Source: Pampus argenteus (Eukaryota > Chordata > Actinopteri > Scombriformes > Stromateidae). Taken from it: a stretch of 64,000 nucleotides of DNA. The position numbers and the translations under genes were made by a program. Each line of letters starts with the position of its first letter. Positions within the stretch are counted from its first letter, which is position 1. Location: positions 5,124,001 through 5,188,000 of the forward strand of contig CM072861.1 of the NCBI GenBank assembly GCA_036937835.1, given 5' to 3'. Of the stretch, positions 12,581-25,300 are shown in pieces. Under the pieces are notes generated by a model. That model had not been told where the DNA came from. It ran no database searches and worked only from the letters and a program-made list of their open reading frames with translations.

Positions 12581-12581
<1 letters not shown>

Positions 12582-12606
<25 letters not shown>
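12582..12606. repeat. (CA)n microsatellite
   Basis: About 12 CA units. A matching TG-rich patch lies at 12,776-12,804. Confidence 0.9.
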
Positions 12607-12897
12607 GATTCTCTGGCTCTGCCCGGGGAAATCTTTTTTTTTTTCTCAGGTATTACAGAAATCCAGTGTGTCTCAGCAAAAATGAGGTGATGCCCAGACA
12701 TGTTCAGTTATTAGACAATTAACCCCTGCTGAAACCTTGACAACGAGAGAGGCAAGAGGTCACTGTCCACAATCCATGTGTGTGTGTGTGTGGGTGGGTG
12801 GGTGTGGTTCAGGTATTCCTCACATTGTGGGGACATAAATCTGTTCACAGAATCATCTTGTGGGGACTCCTACTCCTACTCCTACTGTCAATTGTAA

Positions 12898-12901
<4 letters not shown>

Positions 12902-12972
<71 letters not shown>
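12902..12972. repeat. (TA)n microsatellite
   Basis: About 35 uninterrupted TA dinucleotides. Confidence 0.95.
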
Positions 12973-12975
<3 letters not shown>

Positions 12976-12979
12976 GTTT

Positions 12980-14000
12980 TTGTATGTAAAAATAAAAATT
13001 AAATTAAATTTAAAAAAATGTTTTCAAGTCAACCATCTCTTTTCTTCTGTAACTACACTGCATCTGCCTCCTGTTACAGCTTGCGATTTAGAAGCAAGCC
13101 AGTTAGAAGTTAAACAGTGTTGATCTATTTGATCTTTTCCTCAGCAAAAAACCATTAAAATCTCTTTAGAATAATAATGTCAAGGGCAAAGTCGTACAAT
13201 TTTCTCACAAAAAAAACCCCAAAACAGTCAAAACAGTCAAGAGTTGCATGTTTTCAGAAAGCCTTGCAGAAGGAAGTTGTTTAAGTCCTAATAATGATAT
13301 GAAAATGCATATAAACCCCTGGAGATGAGGCACAGCATCATAGAAATGGCTTTAATTGTGTTTTATGTATCCCAAGTCACACAGCTAAACTGCAGTGTGT
13401 GTGGGCCGAAGGAGCTATGAAATTATAATGAGTGATACAAACAGGGAATAGTGTAAACAACTAAATCATATGAAGCATCATTTTAATAAGACTGCCATTT
13501 GGTGCCATTCTGTTTGAGACTTTCTGTAAATGGGCCCTTCCCTTACTCATCTCCTTTTTTTCTCTTTTTGTATTCTTTTGTCTGTCTGTTTTTCTTCTGA
13601 AAAGTTCTAGCTGTGATTAACATCAGACTCATTCCCCTACAAGCTGATGTTGTGTTAAGATTACAGCCCAAGATTGCATAGATGGGTATCTCACTTATGA
13701 TTTCTCATTACAGTGCCAAATGTGAAAGAGGCAGTCAGGCCACAGAGCTATATCATCATTAAATACTCATATTTTGCTCCATTTAGACACTATCTTTCCA
13801 TTGAAATGTTGCAAACTGCATGAAACATTTTGGCAAGATAAAATGTGAATCGGTTTCTGTTTTGCTGAACTTCCGTTATGTGTGTACAAGAGTACATGAT
13901 TGACTGAGAACCAGTAATTCAGATACATTGTGGCATTCCCATTTAGAGACCTGTGGTCTATAGATGAACAAGGGAGACTTGGACTGCTACAACCTGCGAG
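12980..14000. other. no gene recognised
   Basis: AT-rich DNA without a recognisable exon or repeat. Confidence 0.4.
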
Positions 14001-14006
14001 AGTCAA

Positions 14007-14423
14007 CAGTGCGCCTTATAATCCAGTGTGCCTTATGTATGACCTTTGGTTGTGTTTACAAACCTTGAACTGATTTTATGTTGTACACATTACGGCTAAT
14101 AACGTATCACTCCGCGAGTCAGGGTCGGAATCATCACTGAACAGCCCGGTGACAGCAACGAGACTGACTCGGATAATGATGAGAGTGATCCGGGCATGTT
14201 GGATCCTAAAATCACCCAACTGTTAAACTCTAAACAACGATTTTGTATTTTTGTGTTAAAACTGAACAATGTTGAGAGGGATCCGGACATGTTTAATGCG
14301 GAAATCACCCACTTAAACTTGTATTTTTGTGTTAGCCTACAACTGAGAGTTATTGTAAATTAGTTGAATAAAGTTCGACTTATACGACACACGTTTTGTT
14401 CATGCTTATTGCCTTATAATCCA

Positions 14424-14428
<5 letters not shown>
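14007..14428 (+). mobile_element. pogo/Tigger-like DNA transposon remnant
   Basis: Both edges carry variants of GCGCCTTATAATCCAGTGTG (14,010 and again near 14,410), the terminal-repeat style of fish pogo/Tigger elements. Between them a decayed C-terminal coding phrase can be read (TDSDNDESDPGMLDPKITQL, with a second related phrase about 100 bp later). Internal direct repetition of GATCCGG(A/G)CATGTT is visible. The element is largely deleted. Confidence 0.5.

Positions 14429-14452
<24 letters not shown>
14424..14452. repeat. (TG)n microsatellite
   Basis: About 13 TG units immediately after the transposon remnant. Confidence 0.9.
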
Positions 14453-14454
<2 letters not shown>

Positions 14455-15285
14455 TAAATGTATATATATGGAAATTGGCCACATCCTTGGTGAGTCAATT
14501 TAATACTGAGAAAGAACAAAGAGGCACAGTAGACAGAGATTGTTTGCGGCTGCAGAGTGCTGTACAGCAATAAGAACTTTGATGCAGCATATACTCTAAT
14601 CCTCTCAACTCCACTTATAAACTAGTTAAAACTTAAAAAAGCCATTATGTGTTCATCATCCAGCCGCTTAAATGTCCTCTGAAATCTACTAAACTTTAAA
14701 TGCTATTTCTTGTCACCAAGAGAGCTGTGATTTGCACGCATTTCAACCCATCACCCATAAAATGAGGTTAACCTGAAAAAAAAAAAAAGTAAAAACATGT
14801 GCCCATAACTGGTCTAATGGTAGCAGTTATTAACCTTAATTTCAAATTCAAATATCAAAGCCCCTTTGTAAATTTTAATCGAAAACCTAATTTCAGTAAG
14901 TCACTTCTTTTAATGGTGCTTAGGGATCAGGTTCATTTTTAAATGCATTTAGTACATCTCCTTGTGGTGTTTGTGAAGTAACCTTACATTGTTTTTGCTT
15001 CAAACTGGAAACTGGGGTGGCACATAACGCAAAGTGTGACTGCTAAAATTATGGATTTGTCAAATAAATAAATAACTAAATAAATCAGCCAGGTGCAGAG
15101 GGGAATGGAGATGCCATCCCATTTTTTTCTAATTTCTATAAAGTTTGTCAAAAGGTTTTATATGACTCAGCTACTTTGCTCATTGTAGCAAAACCAGACA
15201 TGGCTGCTGTCAGGTTTATTTAGCTTATGTGATCCTGTATGGTCACTTTGTGAGTGTACAATATGTGTGTGTTGATTGTTCTGTA
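14453..15285. other. no gene recognised
   Basis: AT-rich non-coding DNA with an A13 run at about 14,777-14,789. Confidence 0.4.
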
Positions 15286-15299
15286 CATGTGACATCATT

Positions 15300-15545
15300 G
15301 CACGTCTGTCCGTCCTGGGAGAGGGATCCCTCCTCTGTGGCTCTTCCTGAGGTTTCTTCCACCTTTTTTCCTGTTAAAAGGTTTTTTGGTGGTCAAGTTT
15401 TTCCTCACTCGAATCGAGGGTCTAAGGACAGAGGGTGTCACTCCCTGTACAGATTGTAAAGCCCTCTGAGACAAATGTATTTTGTGATTTTGGGCTATAT
15501 AAATAAAATTTGATTTGATTTGAATTTGATTTAGTTTGAACTGAA
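15300..15545 (+). repeat. abundant teleost interspersed repeat (SINE/LINE 3' tail type)
   Basis: The block contains CTCTTCCTGAGGTTTCTTCC, a T-rich patch, GTTTTTCCTCACTCGAATCG, GAGGGTCTAAGGACAGAGGG, and then GTAAAGCCCTCTGAGACAAA and GGGCTATATAAATAAAATTT. It ends in tandem TTGATT-type units. I recognise this order of phrases as a very common fish repeat tail; the exact family name is uncertain. Confidence 0.65.
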
Positions 15546-16081
15546 AATTTGGTTTGAAAGATTAATTCATGTGCATGAGTAGGATGAGCAATATGAGCAG
15601 TAGATATATGTCGATGCTAAGACCACCATTTGTGGTGCAACACAGAGTTTAAATACATTTGAGACTTTAACTTTTAATTAAAATGTAATATTTATTATAT
15701 TAAAAGACTATAACACAGTATTTCTACAGGCAATACAGGATCAGTGGATGGTGAAGCATTCGAGTAATCCCAAAACAAATAGCTTCTCATTGCAGTGGTG
15801 CTTTGTCACAAGCCTCAAGAATCTCTGGACAATTTAGCTGCAAATTAAATCTTTTTAGCACAACAGCACCCCAGATGCCATCTCATTTATTGCGCAATAA
15901 GAGACCTCTAGACAGAGAAATATGAATGTGAAGAGAGATAAACAGAGAAAAAGGGGGAAATACCTTCCAGGTCACTAGTGATTGAATAAAAAGGGCAGAT
16001 TAAGAACATAGATATCGAACAATGCTGCATAACTCTGGATTATGTTCAATGACAGCGCTGTTTTTGTCTTTTTCATGCAAT
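15546..16081. other. no gene recognised
   Basis: AT-rich DNA between two repeats. Confidence 0.4.
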
Positions 16082-16629
16082 TGTCACGATGGCAGTCGTG
16101 TCTGTTGTTGTTTCCCTGTGTTCTCCCCCTCCTTGTGTTGTCTGTGTGGGCGTGTCACACTTCCCTAGGCCTCCTGGATAATCAACAGATGAAGCACACC
16201 TGCCATTCCTCAGCTCACCTGCCTTCCATCAACTCATCACTCCAACTACATATAAACCCTGGCCTTCCTCCCACTCCTTGTCAGATCGTTTATTTAGCCT
16301 CTGTGGTAGTTCACGGTTGGACCATCTTTAACTACTTGTTCATTGTGCTCCTTGTTGTTTTCCTGACCTCTAACCTCCGATCTCTTGTGCTCAGGTCCAC
16401 CACCATCTTTACTTCCTGCCACCTGCTTGCCAGTTCTCCATCCACCATCTTCAGACCGTCCAGACTCTGTGCCTCCTCCATCCATTCCCACCACTGCTTC
16501 ACCTCAGCCATTCCCTCCACCTCTTATCGGACCCTCTCCTTCCCCTCTTCTCCCACATCACAATAAATCCCCTTCTCTCACTAACCGTTGTCCAAGCCTG
16601 CATTTTGGGTCAACCTGTGCAACCATGAC
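16082..16629 (+). mobile_element. Ty3/Gypsy-type solo LTR
   Basis: It starts TGTCACGATGG. It has TATATAAACC near 16,251 as a promoter, a pyrimidine-rich transcribed part, AATAAA at about 16,563, and an end reading CCTGTGCAACCATGAC, close to the usual LTR ending. There is no internal gag/pol, so this is a solo LTR or stand-alone copy. The 174-codon open frame inside is a by-product of the C/T-rich composition. Confidence 0.65.
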
Positions 16630-19600
16630 CGCAATAGCAATGTTTTTAAAATTATTGCATATTCATCTTCTTCTACAACGGTATGGTTAAGGTTAAGAAA
16701 TATTGCGGTTATGACAGATAAATGATGGCTTTTCTCGCATAAAGTTTAGGTGCCCTGTCTTGACTGAAATAAAGAAAGACATCCTACAACCACAAATCCA
16801 ACCCAAATTTGGAAACAAATCTATACATCTGTGACTCTAGATCCTCTCTGGCATTTCTAGTTCTGTAATCATGTATCTTCTTCAAGCCATCCACAGCCTT
16901 CCCACACTGAAAGAAATGTGAGACCACTCTGTACAATGCCGACTGACATTTACCATACATTGCATTTGCAGTCTTCAATATGGCCAAGGGTATCTTCAGA
17001 TATTCCAGTGGCACCTCAAACCTTGCTATTCATATACTCATATGTTCTGACAGTTAAAGCAGTAGTCAACACAATATGACTAGCTACTGCTATTTCTAAC
17101 TGACTCCTCTTGGTTACTGAAGACATGATGTTTGATTTATAAGGACATGTGACTATACAGTGTTTTTGAATTAAATTTAAATTGATCCAGTATCCCTTAT
17201 GGTATCCCTTATGGTAGCCCCATATGTGACCTCGGCACTCTGCACATTCCATGACTGCCAAAATGCATGTTGCGTACAGCTCATACAGCAAAGAAGAGAA
17301 CAATGGGGCCATGTTTGTAGTTCTTTTTCTGAAAAGCTGAGAAGGGTTTGTAGAAATACTGGATTTAAATATTGTTTTAACCCCAGGACAAGATCATCCT
17401 GTGCAGGCAGTACACATGTGCAATCACAAATATGCAATCCACTGTCTGATAAGATTTAAAAAAAAAAAAAATCACCAAGTTTGCTGTTTTTGTTGTGATG
17501 AGCAAATATGTTGAAATTTGACATGACTCATCACACCCTAAATCCTAACAAGCTGTTTGTTACCAGCTCAAGTCAAACCAAGGGCATGCATTATGAGCTT
17601 TCTCTCGAGACACAACACAGGCAACAGCCAGGAACAAAATCGCTCACAGCACTCAAATTTTAGGACATTATACAGATGTCTTCACTGTGTGCTATATGAT
17701 GCAGAAGCATTCCTAAAAAATCAATTAGTAATTCAAAATGCATATATCATTATTTTTGTTTAAAGGGGAAATTATGTTTCCATAAAATTGGTATTCATTA
17801 TTCATCTACTCTGCTAAATGAAAGACATTATAATATTAGTGTTGATAAGATTTCATTGTTCTTTCATGCATTTCAACTTTGTAATAATTATCATAATTGT
17901 GACAGATATAAACGCTAAAGCATAATAACTAGCAGACAAGTCAAAATACATTAGACACGGACTTTAATTCAAGCCAATTTAGGTCACCTCCCAAATGGAA
18001 AATGTGATTTTGTCATTAAGGCATCCGTCATCCTCCTCCATTCATTTTAAAGGTGATATGAAGACAAAGAACCTCAACAATGACTGGCACTGAAATTCAG
18101 TCAAGCAGCACATTTAAATTAGATTCAAGATTTGAATATGTCCCAAGAAACGTCTATTTTACTGCCAACCTGCATCAAGTGCAATGACCTCACTCTGCTG
18201 AAGTGGTGAATTTGGGTGCGAGCATGTCTTATACCATATCTGGACTCATTTGATATTTTTTGTGGTTAGTTACACTGTCTGGGCTGTGAGGAGCAGGGAG
18301 TGTACTAATGTCCCATTGTTGTTTTGAATAATATTTTAACTCTGAGAGCAAAAAGACTCTACAGCAGCATCATCCACAACACATCTTATTTTAAAGTTAG
18401 GGTTGCTCATTTTATGAACATGAGGCCGCTCTCAATATAGATTATGAGGCTTATGTACTTAGGAGTATGAACTTAAAAAGTTAAGTTCTAGAGTCTAGTC
18501 ATGAAAAGCTGAAGATGAGAAACCTGTGTCACCAAATCATGGGTTGCAAAAGGACACATATGGGAATACTCTGAAGCTAGCATTTCAGTTTTTTTTTGCT
18601 GGCATCACCAGCCCACGTGTCCCAAGCACCACAGAGGCAGTGCTCTTGTTCTGTCTAATAAACAAAAAACATATAGCTAAATTATTTGAATGGCATCAAC
18701 ATATATTTGAGAGCAAAATGTATATTCCAAAAGGAATTATATATCAAAACATTTCCAAGACATCTGAGACAGCAGGGTCCCTAACGGTGTCTTCTCAAGA
18801 TGATGACAGACTGACCACCCAGTCATCTGAGGAGCTGGGCTGCTGGTGGCTCCAAAAATGTTAGAGCACATTTCCAAATAGGCATTGTCTATATACATTT
18901 TTCACATATTCAAAATCCAAACGGTCACCTAAAAAATTACCTAAATGTTTACCAAAAACTAAAAATCTCTGCCATTGCTTGTTATCAAATCGCAAACTTG
19001 TTGTCAGTTCAAGAACATTACACCTGCTAAAGGTTAGCATGTTAGCACTGTCAACAAATTACGTGCATTCAGCTCAAAGCATCATTTTGTCAAAGTAAAA
19101 CCTCATAGCACTGATTGCATGGCAATGGACTTTAAGTCATGTTTAACCACTAATCAGCCATAACCATGTTAGTCAGCGTGGTTTGACACAGTCTTGCAGC
19201 AACACAAGTAGTCCAGCACAGTCAAGTGTGCAGCATGCAAACAGTTTTAATGTTGTGAACCAAAAATGTTGCATTGTGTTTTATAATGCTATAATATAAT
19301 TTATTAATCCCAAACTGGGAAATTACAGTTTACAGTTCACAGTTTTGTGTAGCTTCTGACTGTATGTGTAGTGACATATTCAACTGTGCATGGTTGCATT
19401 CACTAGATTTGTATCTAACTGCAGTTGGTTTGTACAAAGGTTTCTCCATTTACATTGACTCAGCACACTTTCATCATTTTGGCAGCATTCTCACATATGC
19501 TTACTTTAAAGAGACCCTGGATGATCTAAATATTTTATGCATTCTGAAATGGTGCTGCTCAGCATTTGCTGGGAAAATGATTTCCGACAATGAGCTACTG

Positions 19601-19700
19601 TCTGCCTCCTCATTTCTTAGCAGTTTGACCTCTGTTATTTTCTAAATGGTTGCTTCCTGACACTAAATCTGAAGTACTCATAATCGCTATCATTGGTTTT
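16630..19700. other. non-coding, no feature recognised
   Basis: AT-rich DNA, including an open frame of about 112 codons (18,526-18,864) with no recognisable domain. A TTATTAATCCCAAACTGGGA phrase near 19,301 is the reverse of a LINE/SINE tail like that at 21,345, so a minus-strand retroposon end probably lies there. Confidence 0.4.
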
Positions 19701-19714
19701 TGACTTTTGCCTGT

Positions 19715-20221
19715 TTCCATGCCTTTCAGGGGATATGGTCTTCTTTGCATGGATAGTTCCTCGCTATGCTGAAATCAATAGCTTGTTGCATGCTGTGAAA
19801 ATTGGTTTGTTGTGTACGTAAGCAAATCTGTATGTAAATGAACCTTTTTTGTGACAATATCTAATAATTAAAGATCCATTATTGCCAGTACTGTACTTCT
19901 ATGAAGGTAGAGGTCTTGCCAGGGACGTACAACAAACAATAATGGTCAGTCCCATATTGGAGCAAGCAACCAAAAATTCTAGATCCTAAATTGCCAATAT
20001 GCAGCTTGATTCTATTATTTTCTTAGAGATTGTCTGCCCATTAAATTGCTTTCCGAAAACCTTGGAACTGGCAGGGCGTGGTGGCCAAGTGGTAAGGCGT
20101 TGGTCTCGTAAACCAAAGATCATGGGTTCAATCCCCATCCATGCCTTTTAAGGGATTTGTATGGTCTCCTTTGCATGGATCGTTCCTTGCTATGCTGAAA
20201 TCAATAGCTTGTTGCATGCTG
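19715..20221 (+). repeat. tRNA-Thr tandem array, unit 1 with spacer
   Basis: The spacer begins at a remnant of a tRNA 3' end (CCATGCCTTTC) and continues GCATGGATAGTTCCTCGCTA, and so on, for about 350 bp up to the tRNA at 20,075. The same spacer reappears after 21,678, with small indels. After the tRNA at 20,146 the next spacer starts normally and is cut at about 20,222 by a LINE. Confidence 0.8.
20075..20146 (+). tRNA. tRNA-Thr (CGU anticodon)
   Basis: The 72-nt cloverleaf is complete by eye. Acceptor GGCGTGG pairs with CCATGCC (one G-T). The A box is TGGCCAAGTGG. The anticodon arm is TTGGT/ACCAA with loop CTCGTAA (anticodon CGT at 20,107-20,109). The T arm is ATGGG/CCCAT around TTCAATC. The discriminator is T. 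A run of four T directly follows, serving as a Pol III terminator; the other copies have only TTTC there. It is probably functional, judged from structure alone. Confidence 0.88.
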
Positions 20222-21385
20222 TGTCCAAAAAGGGGAAAACAAGAAAAAATTACCAACAAAAGAAGGCCTCAACCAGTCCTCGGATTTAGGTGACATACCT
20301 CTACCTGCTGACATGAGTGACGAGGCGGACCCACCTACCCGTGCCATACTAGCTGCTATCGCTAACCTGCGAAATGAAGTCACTCAGAGCAAAAACGATA
20401 TATGTGCCTCCGTTGAAGCACACTTACAAACTGTTTGTACTGAGTTAAGAGAGGAGCCGGCTACAGCTAAAAAGGAGATTCAGTCATCCATTAAAACACT
20501 TGAAGCTGCTACGGCCGTGCACGAGAAGACAATTAAAGAGTTGGAGAGGTCAGCCTCACTTTACTCCGACGACGTTAATGATCTTCAATGCCAGGTAACG
20601 CGACTGACCTCCGAGGTGGAGAAACTGACTGAAAAATGTGAGGATTTAGAAGGCAGATCAAGGAGGCACAATATCAGAATCGTTGGAGTTCCCGAGGGGT
20701 TGGAAGGATCGTAGCTGACATGCTAAAAGATGTGCTATCTCTGGATGAGAAGCCGCTTATTGACTGAGTGCACCGGACCCTCCGGAGAAGCCCTGGTTCA
20801 ACCTGACCTGAGGGTATGAAAAAATACAGGGTTGTCTGTGTTAGGTGCATACATATTTACTAGGGTGAGGGAGATACTCTGAATCTCTCCAATCACTATA
20901 ACATAGCGACCCTCTCTGTCGGATACCTCAGGTCAGGTATCTACTTTACCCCGCGAGGCTCCTGGTCACAAACAACGGCACACAGACATCCTTCACAGAC
21001 CCGAAAAAAGCCAAAGAATACACAGAGCAACTCTCTGGTCCAGGCTCACCTACAGCTACGGCGGCTGATAAATCCTGGATCTCAGGAACTTTTTTTCTCT
21101 TTCTCGATCTATGGCCGCCTAGATAGCCTCGGCGGCTAATATTAACACAACAACTGCTACCTGCCAAAGGAGGAAGACAAAGGTGTGGAAGTCGTGGTCC
21201 ACTACAGTATATCCTTTAAAAACAAGATACTGTATAGTTATTACCCGACAAGACTGTCTCTCTCTCTCAGTGTAAGTGCTGTTCTTGTATCCATTTTATT
21301 TAACACTATGATCAGATTCATCTTTATGTCTAATCTCTAATTTCCCAGTTTTTGGGATTAATAAAGTATCTATCTATCTAAGAGT
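20222..21385 (+). mobile_element. ORF1-only L1-like element inserted in the tRNA array
   Basis: It interrupts the spacer of the tRNA-Thr array. It has a short 5' UTR and an ORF1 start at 20,313, with ORF1 C-terminal phrases still readable near 20,945-21,040 (YPARLLVTNNGTQTSFTDPK-like). The 3' tail contains CCCAGTTTTTGGGATTAATA and ends in TATCTATC. No endonuclease or RT can be read between ORF1 and the tail, so ORF2 is missing. The array resumes at about 21,520. Confidence 0.6.
20313..20714 (+). pseudogene. L1-like ORF1p N-terminal part
   Basis: The 133-residue frame has a long coiled coil (about residues 20-110, heptads such as LQCQVTRLTSEVEKLTEKCE) followed by the ORF1 signature DLEGRSRRHNIRIVGVPE, the start of the RNA-recognition part in L1 ORF1 proteins (nucleic-acid chaperone that coats LINE RNA). 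A stop follows at once, although the phrase continues in frame-broken form (ADMLKDVLSLDEKPLID). It is therefore a pseudogene, resembling teleost Swimmer/Tx1-group L1. Confidence 0.7.
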
Positions 21386-21524
21386 GTTGCCCAATATGAC
21401 CTACTCTTGTCTTCTGTTTCTAATCTAAAATTACAGCTATGTTTGAGCAGCTACAGTATATGTTTATTTTTAGGACTCAAGACAACTTTTTGAAACTTCT
21501 GAAAACTATTTGAAGGCTATTTTG

Positions 21525-21577
21525 AAGGCGTTGGTCTCGTAAACCAAAGATCATGGGTTCAATCCCCATCCATGCCT
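21525..21577 (+). pseudogene. 5'-truncated tRNA-Thr(CGU) copy
   Basis: AAGGCGTTGGTCTCGTAAAC and everything down to CCATGCCT is identical to the intact tRNAs, but the 5' acceptor strand and most of the D arm are missing. It sits 29 bp upstream of an intact copy. Confidence 0.85.
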
Positions 21578-21606
21578 TTCAAGGGTGGCCAAGTGGTAAC
21601 TGGCAG

Positions 21607-21678
21607 GGCGTGGTGGCCAAGTGGTAAGGCGTTGGTCTCGTAAACCAAAGATCATGGGTTCAATCCCCATCCATGCCT
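21607..21678 (+). tRNA. tRNA-Thr (CGU anticodon), copy 2
   Basis: Its 72 nt are the same as the copy at 20,075, with an intact cloverleaf. It is followed by TTTC rather than TTTT, so termination may be weaker or further downstream. Its spacer (21,679-22,090) is about 412 bp and closely resembles the one upstream of the first copy. Confidence 0.85.
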
Positions 21679-22090
21679 TTCAAGGGATTTGTATGGTCTC
21701 CTTTGCATGGATAGTTCCTCGCTATGCTAAAATCAATAGCTTGTTGCATGCTGTGAAAATTGGTTTGTTGTGTACGTATATAAATGAACCTTTTTTGTGA
21801 CAATATCTAATAATTAAAGATTGTCCATTATTGCCAGTACTGTACTTCTATGAAGGTAGAGGTCTTGCCAGGGACTTACAACAAACAATAATGGTCAGTC
21901 CCATATTGGAGCAAGCAACCAAAAATTCTAGATCCTAAATTGCCAATATGCAGCTTGATTCTATTATTTTCTTAGAGATTGTCTGCCCATTAAACACCCA
22001 TTTCTTTCAAGTGACAGTTTATCAGAATAATCTCCAAAAATCTCCACTTTGTAAAAAAAAATTGCTTACCGAAAACTTTGAAACTGGCAG

Positions 22091-22162
22091 GGCGTGGTGG
22101 CCAAGTGGTAAGGCGTTGGTCTCGTAAACCAAAGATCATGGGTTCAATCCCCATCCATGCCT
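22091..22162 (+). tRNA. tRNA-Thr (CGU anticodon), copy 3
   Basis: This is the same 72-nt sequence and structure as copies 1 and 2, again followed by TTTC. The spacer after it diverges quickly (from about 22,200). Confidence 0.85.
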
Positions 22163-22248
22163 TTCAAGGGATTTGTATGGTCTCCTTTGCATGGATAGTT
22201 AGCCTTTTGGCCGACACTTAAGTACTCGAGTTCTGCCTGAAAGGACCC

Positions 22249-22320
22249 AGACATGGTGACCATGTAGTAAGGTAATGGCCTTGTAAACTAAAAATCACAT
22301 GTCCAATCCCCATCAAAGCC
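22249..22320 (+). pseudogene. diverged tRNA-Thr pseudogene
   Basis: ACATGGTGACCATGTAGTAA, GGCCTTGTAAACTAAAAATC, then a B-box region TCCAATCCCCATC, align with the tRNA above. The A box is damaged, the anticodon loop reads TTGTAA, and the acceptor does not pair. Confidence 0.65.
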
Positions 22321-25300
22321 ATTAAAGGGATTAACATAAGGAATGAGCATGGACACCAGGGGACATCTATCTCTGCCATGCTGATGGGAATTTATTAATT
22401 AAGGCAAATGTAACCAATTGTCCCATGTCTTCTGCCACTGAACAGCTCCAGTGGAACCAGTGGAGAGATTAGGTATCTAGATATTAATTATGGAGAAGAA
22501 CACTGCATTGCACTTGAATTCAACCAGTCAGTACATACTTTCAAAGTGGCTGACATGTCAGTCATGAACACCGTGAAAATAATAATTTGGGTGCAAAGCT
22601 GTATTCTTGTCATATGAGAGAGTAGGAATCTGCAGCAACAGGCCTTATTTGAGTGCTAAATTTAACGTTTGGATGTTTTCCCACATTTCATTATACTGAT
22701 ACTATTGCTGTATATTTGGAAAAACACTGAGGTGAATCTCTAGTATATCAATGAACGGGGATGAGTCTTTGTTTAAGTCATACTTTGTGATTCAGCCTCC
22801 TTACGCCATGTTATGTAGCACAACCTTTAATTTGTACTTTCTGCCTCTGGCCCCTTTTCTACCTTTCTATACTGCCCAACAAGCATAGAAAGCAAATTCA
22901 ACAAATTTGAAAGGTAGCGAGTGGAGACCCAACAGACGCAGCACTGTAAGCAAGTTAACAATCGCAAGTGCTGAGGTAAGCAAATGAACCATTGCTGTTA
23001 TTACCCTCTGGAGTTTAAGGTATTTGCTTGTGAAGTAGGAACCCTGATAGTGCACAATGAGGCAGGTAGGGAGTTCAGACAGACTTCTTTGAGCATCAGG
23101 TATCTACTTAGGTTTGTTTTCCTGCCTTTGTCAAATGTCAAGTCAAGGTGCACAGTTTGAGGGGCAGTGAGTGAGCTAAGGCCTCTGAAGGGAAAGGTCA
23201 GAGCAAAAATCTCTGGAGTGGGTGCATCATGTTCCTGCTCTGTTTCAGTGACTGATATAAAGGAAAACTGGTGATATTTATGAATTTTAACATGATTTAG
23301 AAAAGCACAAATGTTAAATAATAATAATATAGAAAAAGTTATTTGCAAAACACATGACATATTATGAGTGACAGTTATATGAGGAAAATGTCTTGGAATA
23401 CACACAGGAGAAACACTGAAAAAGCAAAATCAAGAACTTCGTCTCAAACCAACTAAAACATACATACCAGGACACGTTCATGTTCTGTCTCATAGTCTAC
23501 TGTTGCCCAAACCAATCTCAAATAAGAATAATTTACAAAGCCACTTCATCAAAAATGAAGAAAATGATATTCAACATTCAAGGAAGCACAGTGCATTGAA
23601 TTTCCTGACACCATGACATGATCAGTCAGCATCTAATTGTATTGATGTTCTGTGTTTGTCTATACATTAGACAGGTCAGATATTGGTCACAGACTCCAAG
23701 TTTATCCAGTGAAATAACTTGGAATAAAGTGGCTTGGCCTTGCCTTGACCTCTGTTTTCTCTAGAGAATAAAATTACTTTTTCCTGTCCAGCCCAATTTA
23801 TTACAGGGAATCTTCAAAGTAAACAACACAAAATACAACAACAGATAGTTGTGTGGAAGTCATCTTATATTTGAGAACTAGACAATTATAATATCCAGCT
23901 AAAGAAATCATCCTTATAAAATTCACCTGACATACACCCCACATGCCCTGCAAATGCAAGCACATAATAATCTTGCATCAGTGACTGAGGATTAGCCTAG
24001 AAAGTTACCAACACTGGTGTGGTGCAACATCATTTTTCAGTGCAGTATTTTTTCAGCTATTACTCTGTCTGACTCTGTTATTGTTTCAATGATTTAGTCG
24101 TGTTGAGTCATTGTGAAAATGGTTAATCACTGTCTGGGTGTCATTTCCCTCAAGTGTTTGTCTGTGTCTGTGTGTGTGTGTGTCTTACAGCTATGGTGGC
24201 CTATTTAAAGTAATGATGCTGATGATTATGATGAGTTGATGAAATGAGGGTTTCTCCTCCAGCATCAGCTCACTGACATGCGTAAACACACGTACAGAAT
24301 CTCACAGATAAATGGAGGAAAGGAAGAAAGGTCACAAAGATGACATCAGGAAATTAAGCAGGAGAGAGGGTGAAAGAGAAAGAAGGGTTAATGGATCTCC
24401 TGCCAGGACCTGCTCCTACGTGGTTGTTGTGCTAGTGTTCCAGTTAACCCTGTAATGCCTGACCCCAGAAATAATGGACAGAAAATTCAGATTTATTAAT
24501 TCTGGAGCCTTTATTTTGGCCCTTTCACAAAATTAAAAAAAAAAAAAAAGGTTTTTCCATTTGTATATTTCTGGCGATACAGCAAAACATCAGCCTCTTT
24601 AGGCCTCTTTCTTCTTTTCTTTTTTTATTATTAACAGTGATAAGCATGAAAACAGCAAGTTAAGGCAGTAAAGAACATTGGCCTCTTATTTTAACTGCTA
24701 CCTTGAATGTATTCAGGCACATTGCTGAGTATAGGTTACCTGTGTTTTGACAGTTCTCACAGCCCAAAACACAAACACTTCATTTAAATAAACTCGAGGC
24801 ATAAGAATAAGCTTTGAGTTGTGGTGATGTGTGTACAATACAAGCTGCTGCATTGATTACAATATAAAATTAAATAATACTGTATTTTCCATTAGACATG
24901 CATGAGACTAAAAAACACTATTGGAACACTTACTATGTTGACAACAGTGTCTGACAACAACATGCCCAACTTCTACCAGTATGCCAAATAAAATACAGAA
25001 GACTAACGGAAAGCAAGAAAAACGATCCACGTGGTGTAGTGTTGGCAAGTGTGATAATGGAAAACAAAACAAGGAAGAAACAACATTTCTGGAAGTTTGA
25101 GGAGACAGAATTCATGTTGCATGTCAGAAGAATAAACAAGAGGGTTGGATACTACTAGAGTTCCTGTATGATCATTATTGATTTAAAAATAATAGAACAT
25201 AACAACAGGAATTAAACAATGCTAAATATTGTCACAATGTTGTCTAGATGATCAAACTAACTATATGACACATGTAAATAGGATTATTAATAGTGTATTA

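Noticed and set aside
16042..16566. 174-codon Ser/Leu/Pro-rich frame
   Set aside because: It lies inside a solo LTR with C/T-rich transcribed DNA and has no protein family likeness.
23001..23405. Minus-strand frame of about 134 codons as a host exon
   Set aside because: No domain, no convincing splice sites, ordinary AT-rich surroundings.
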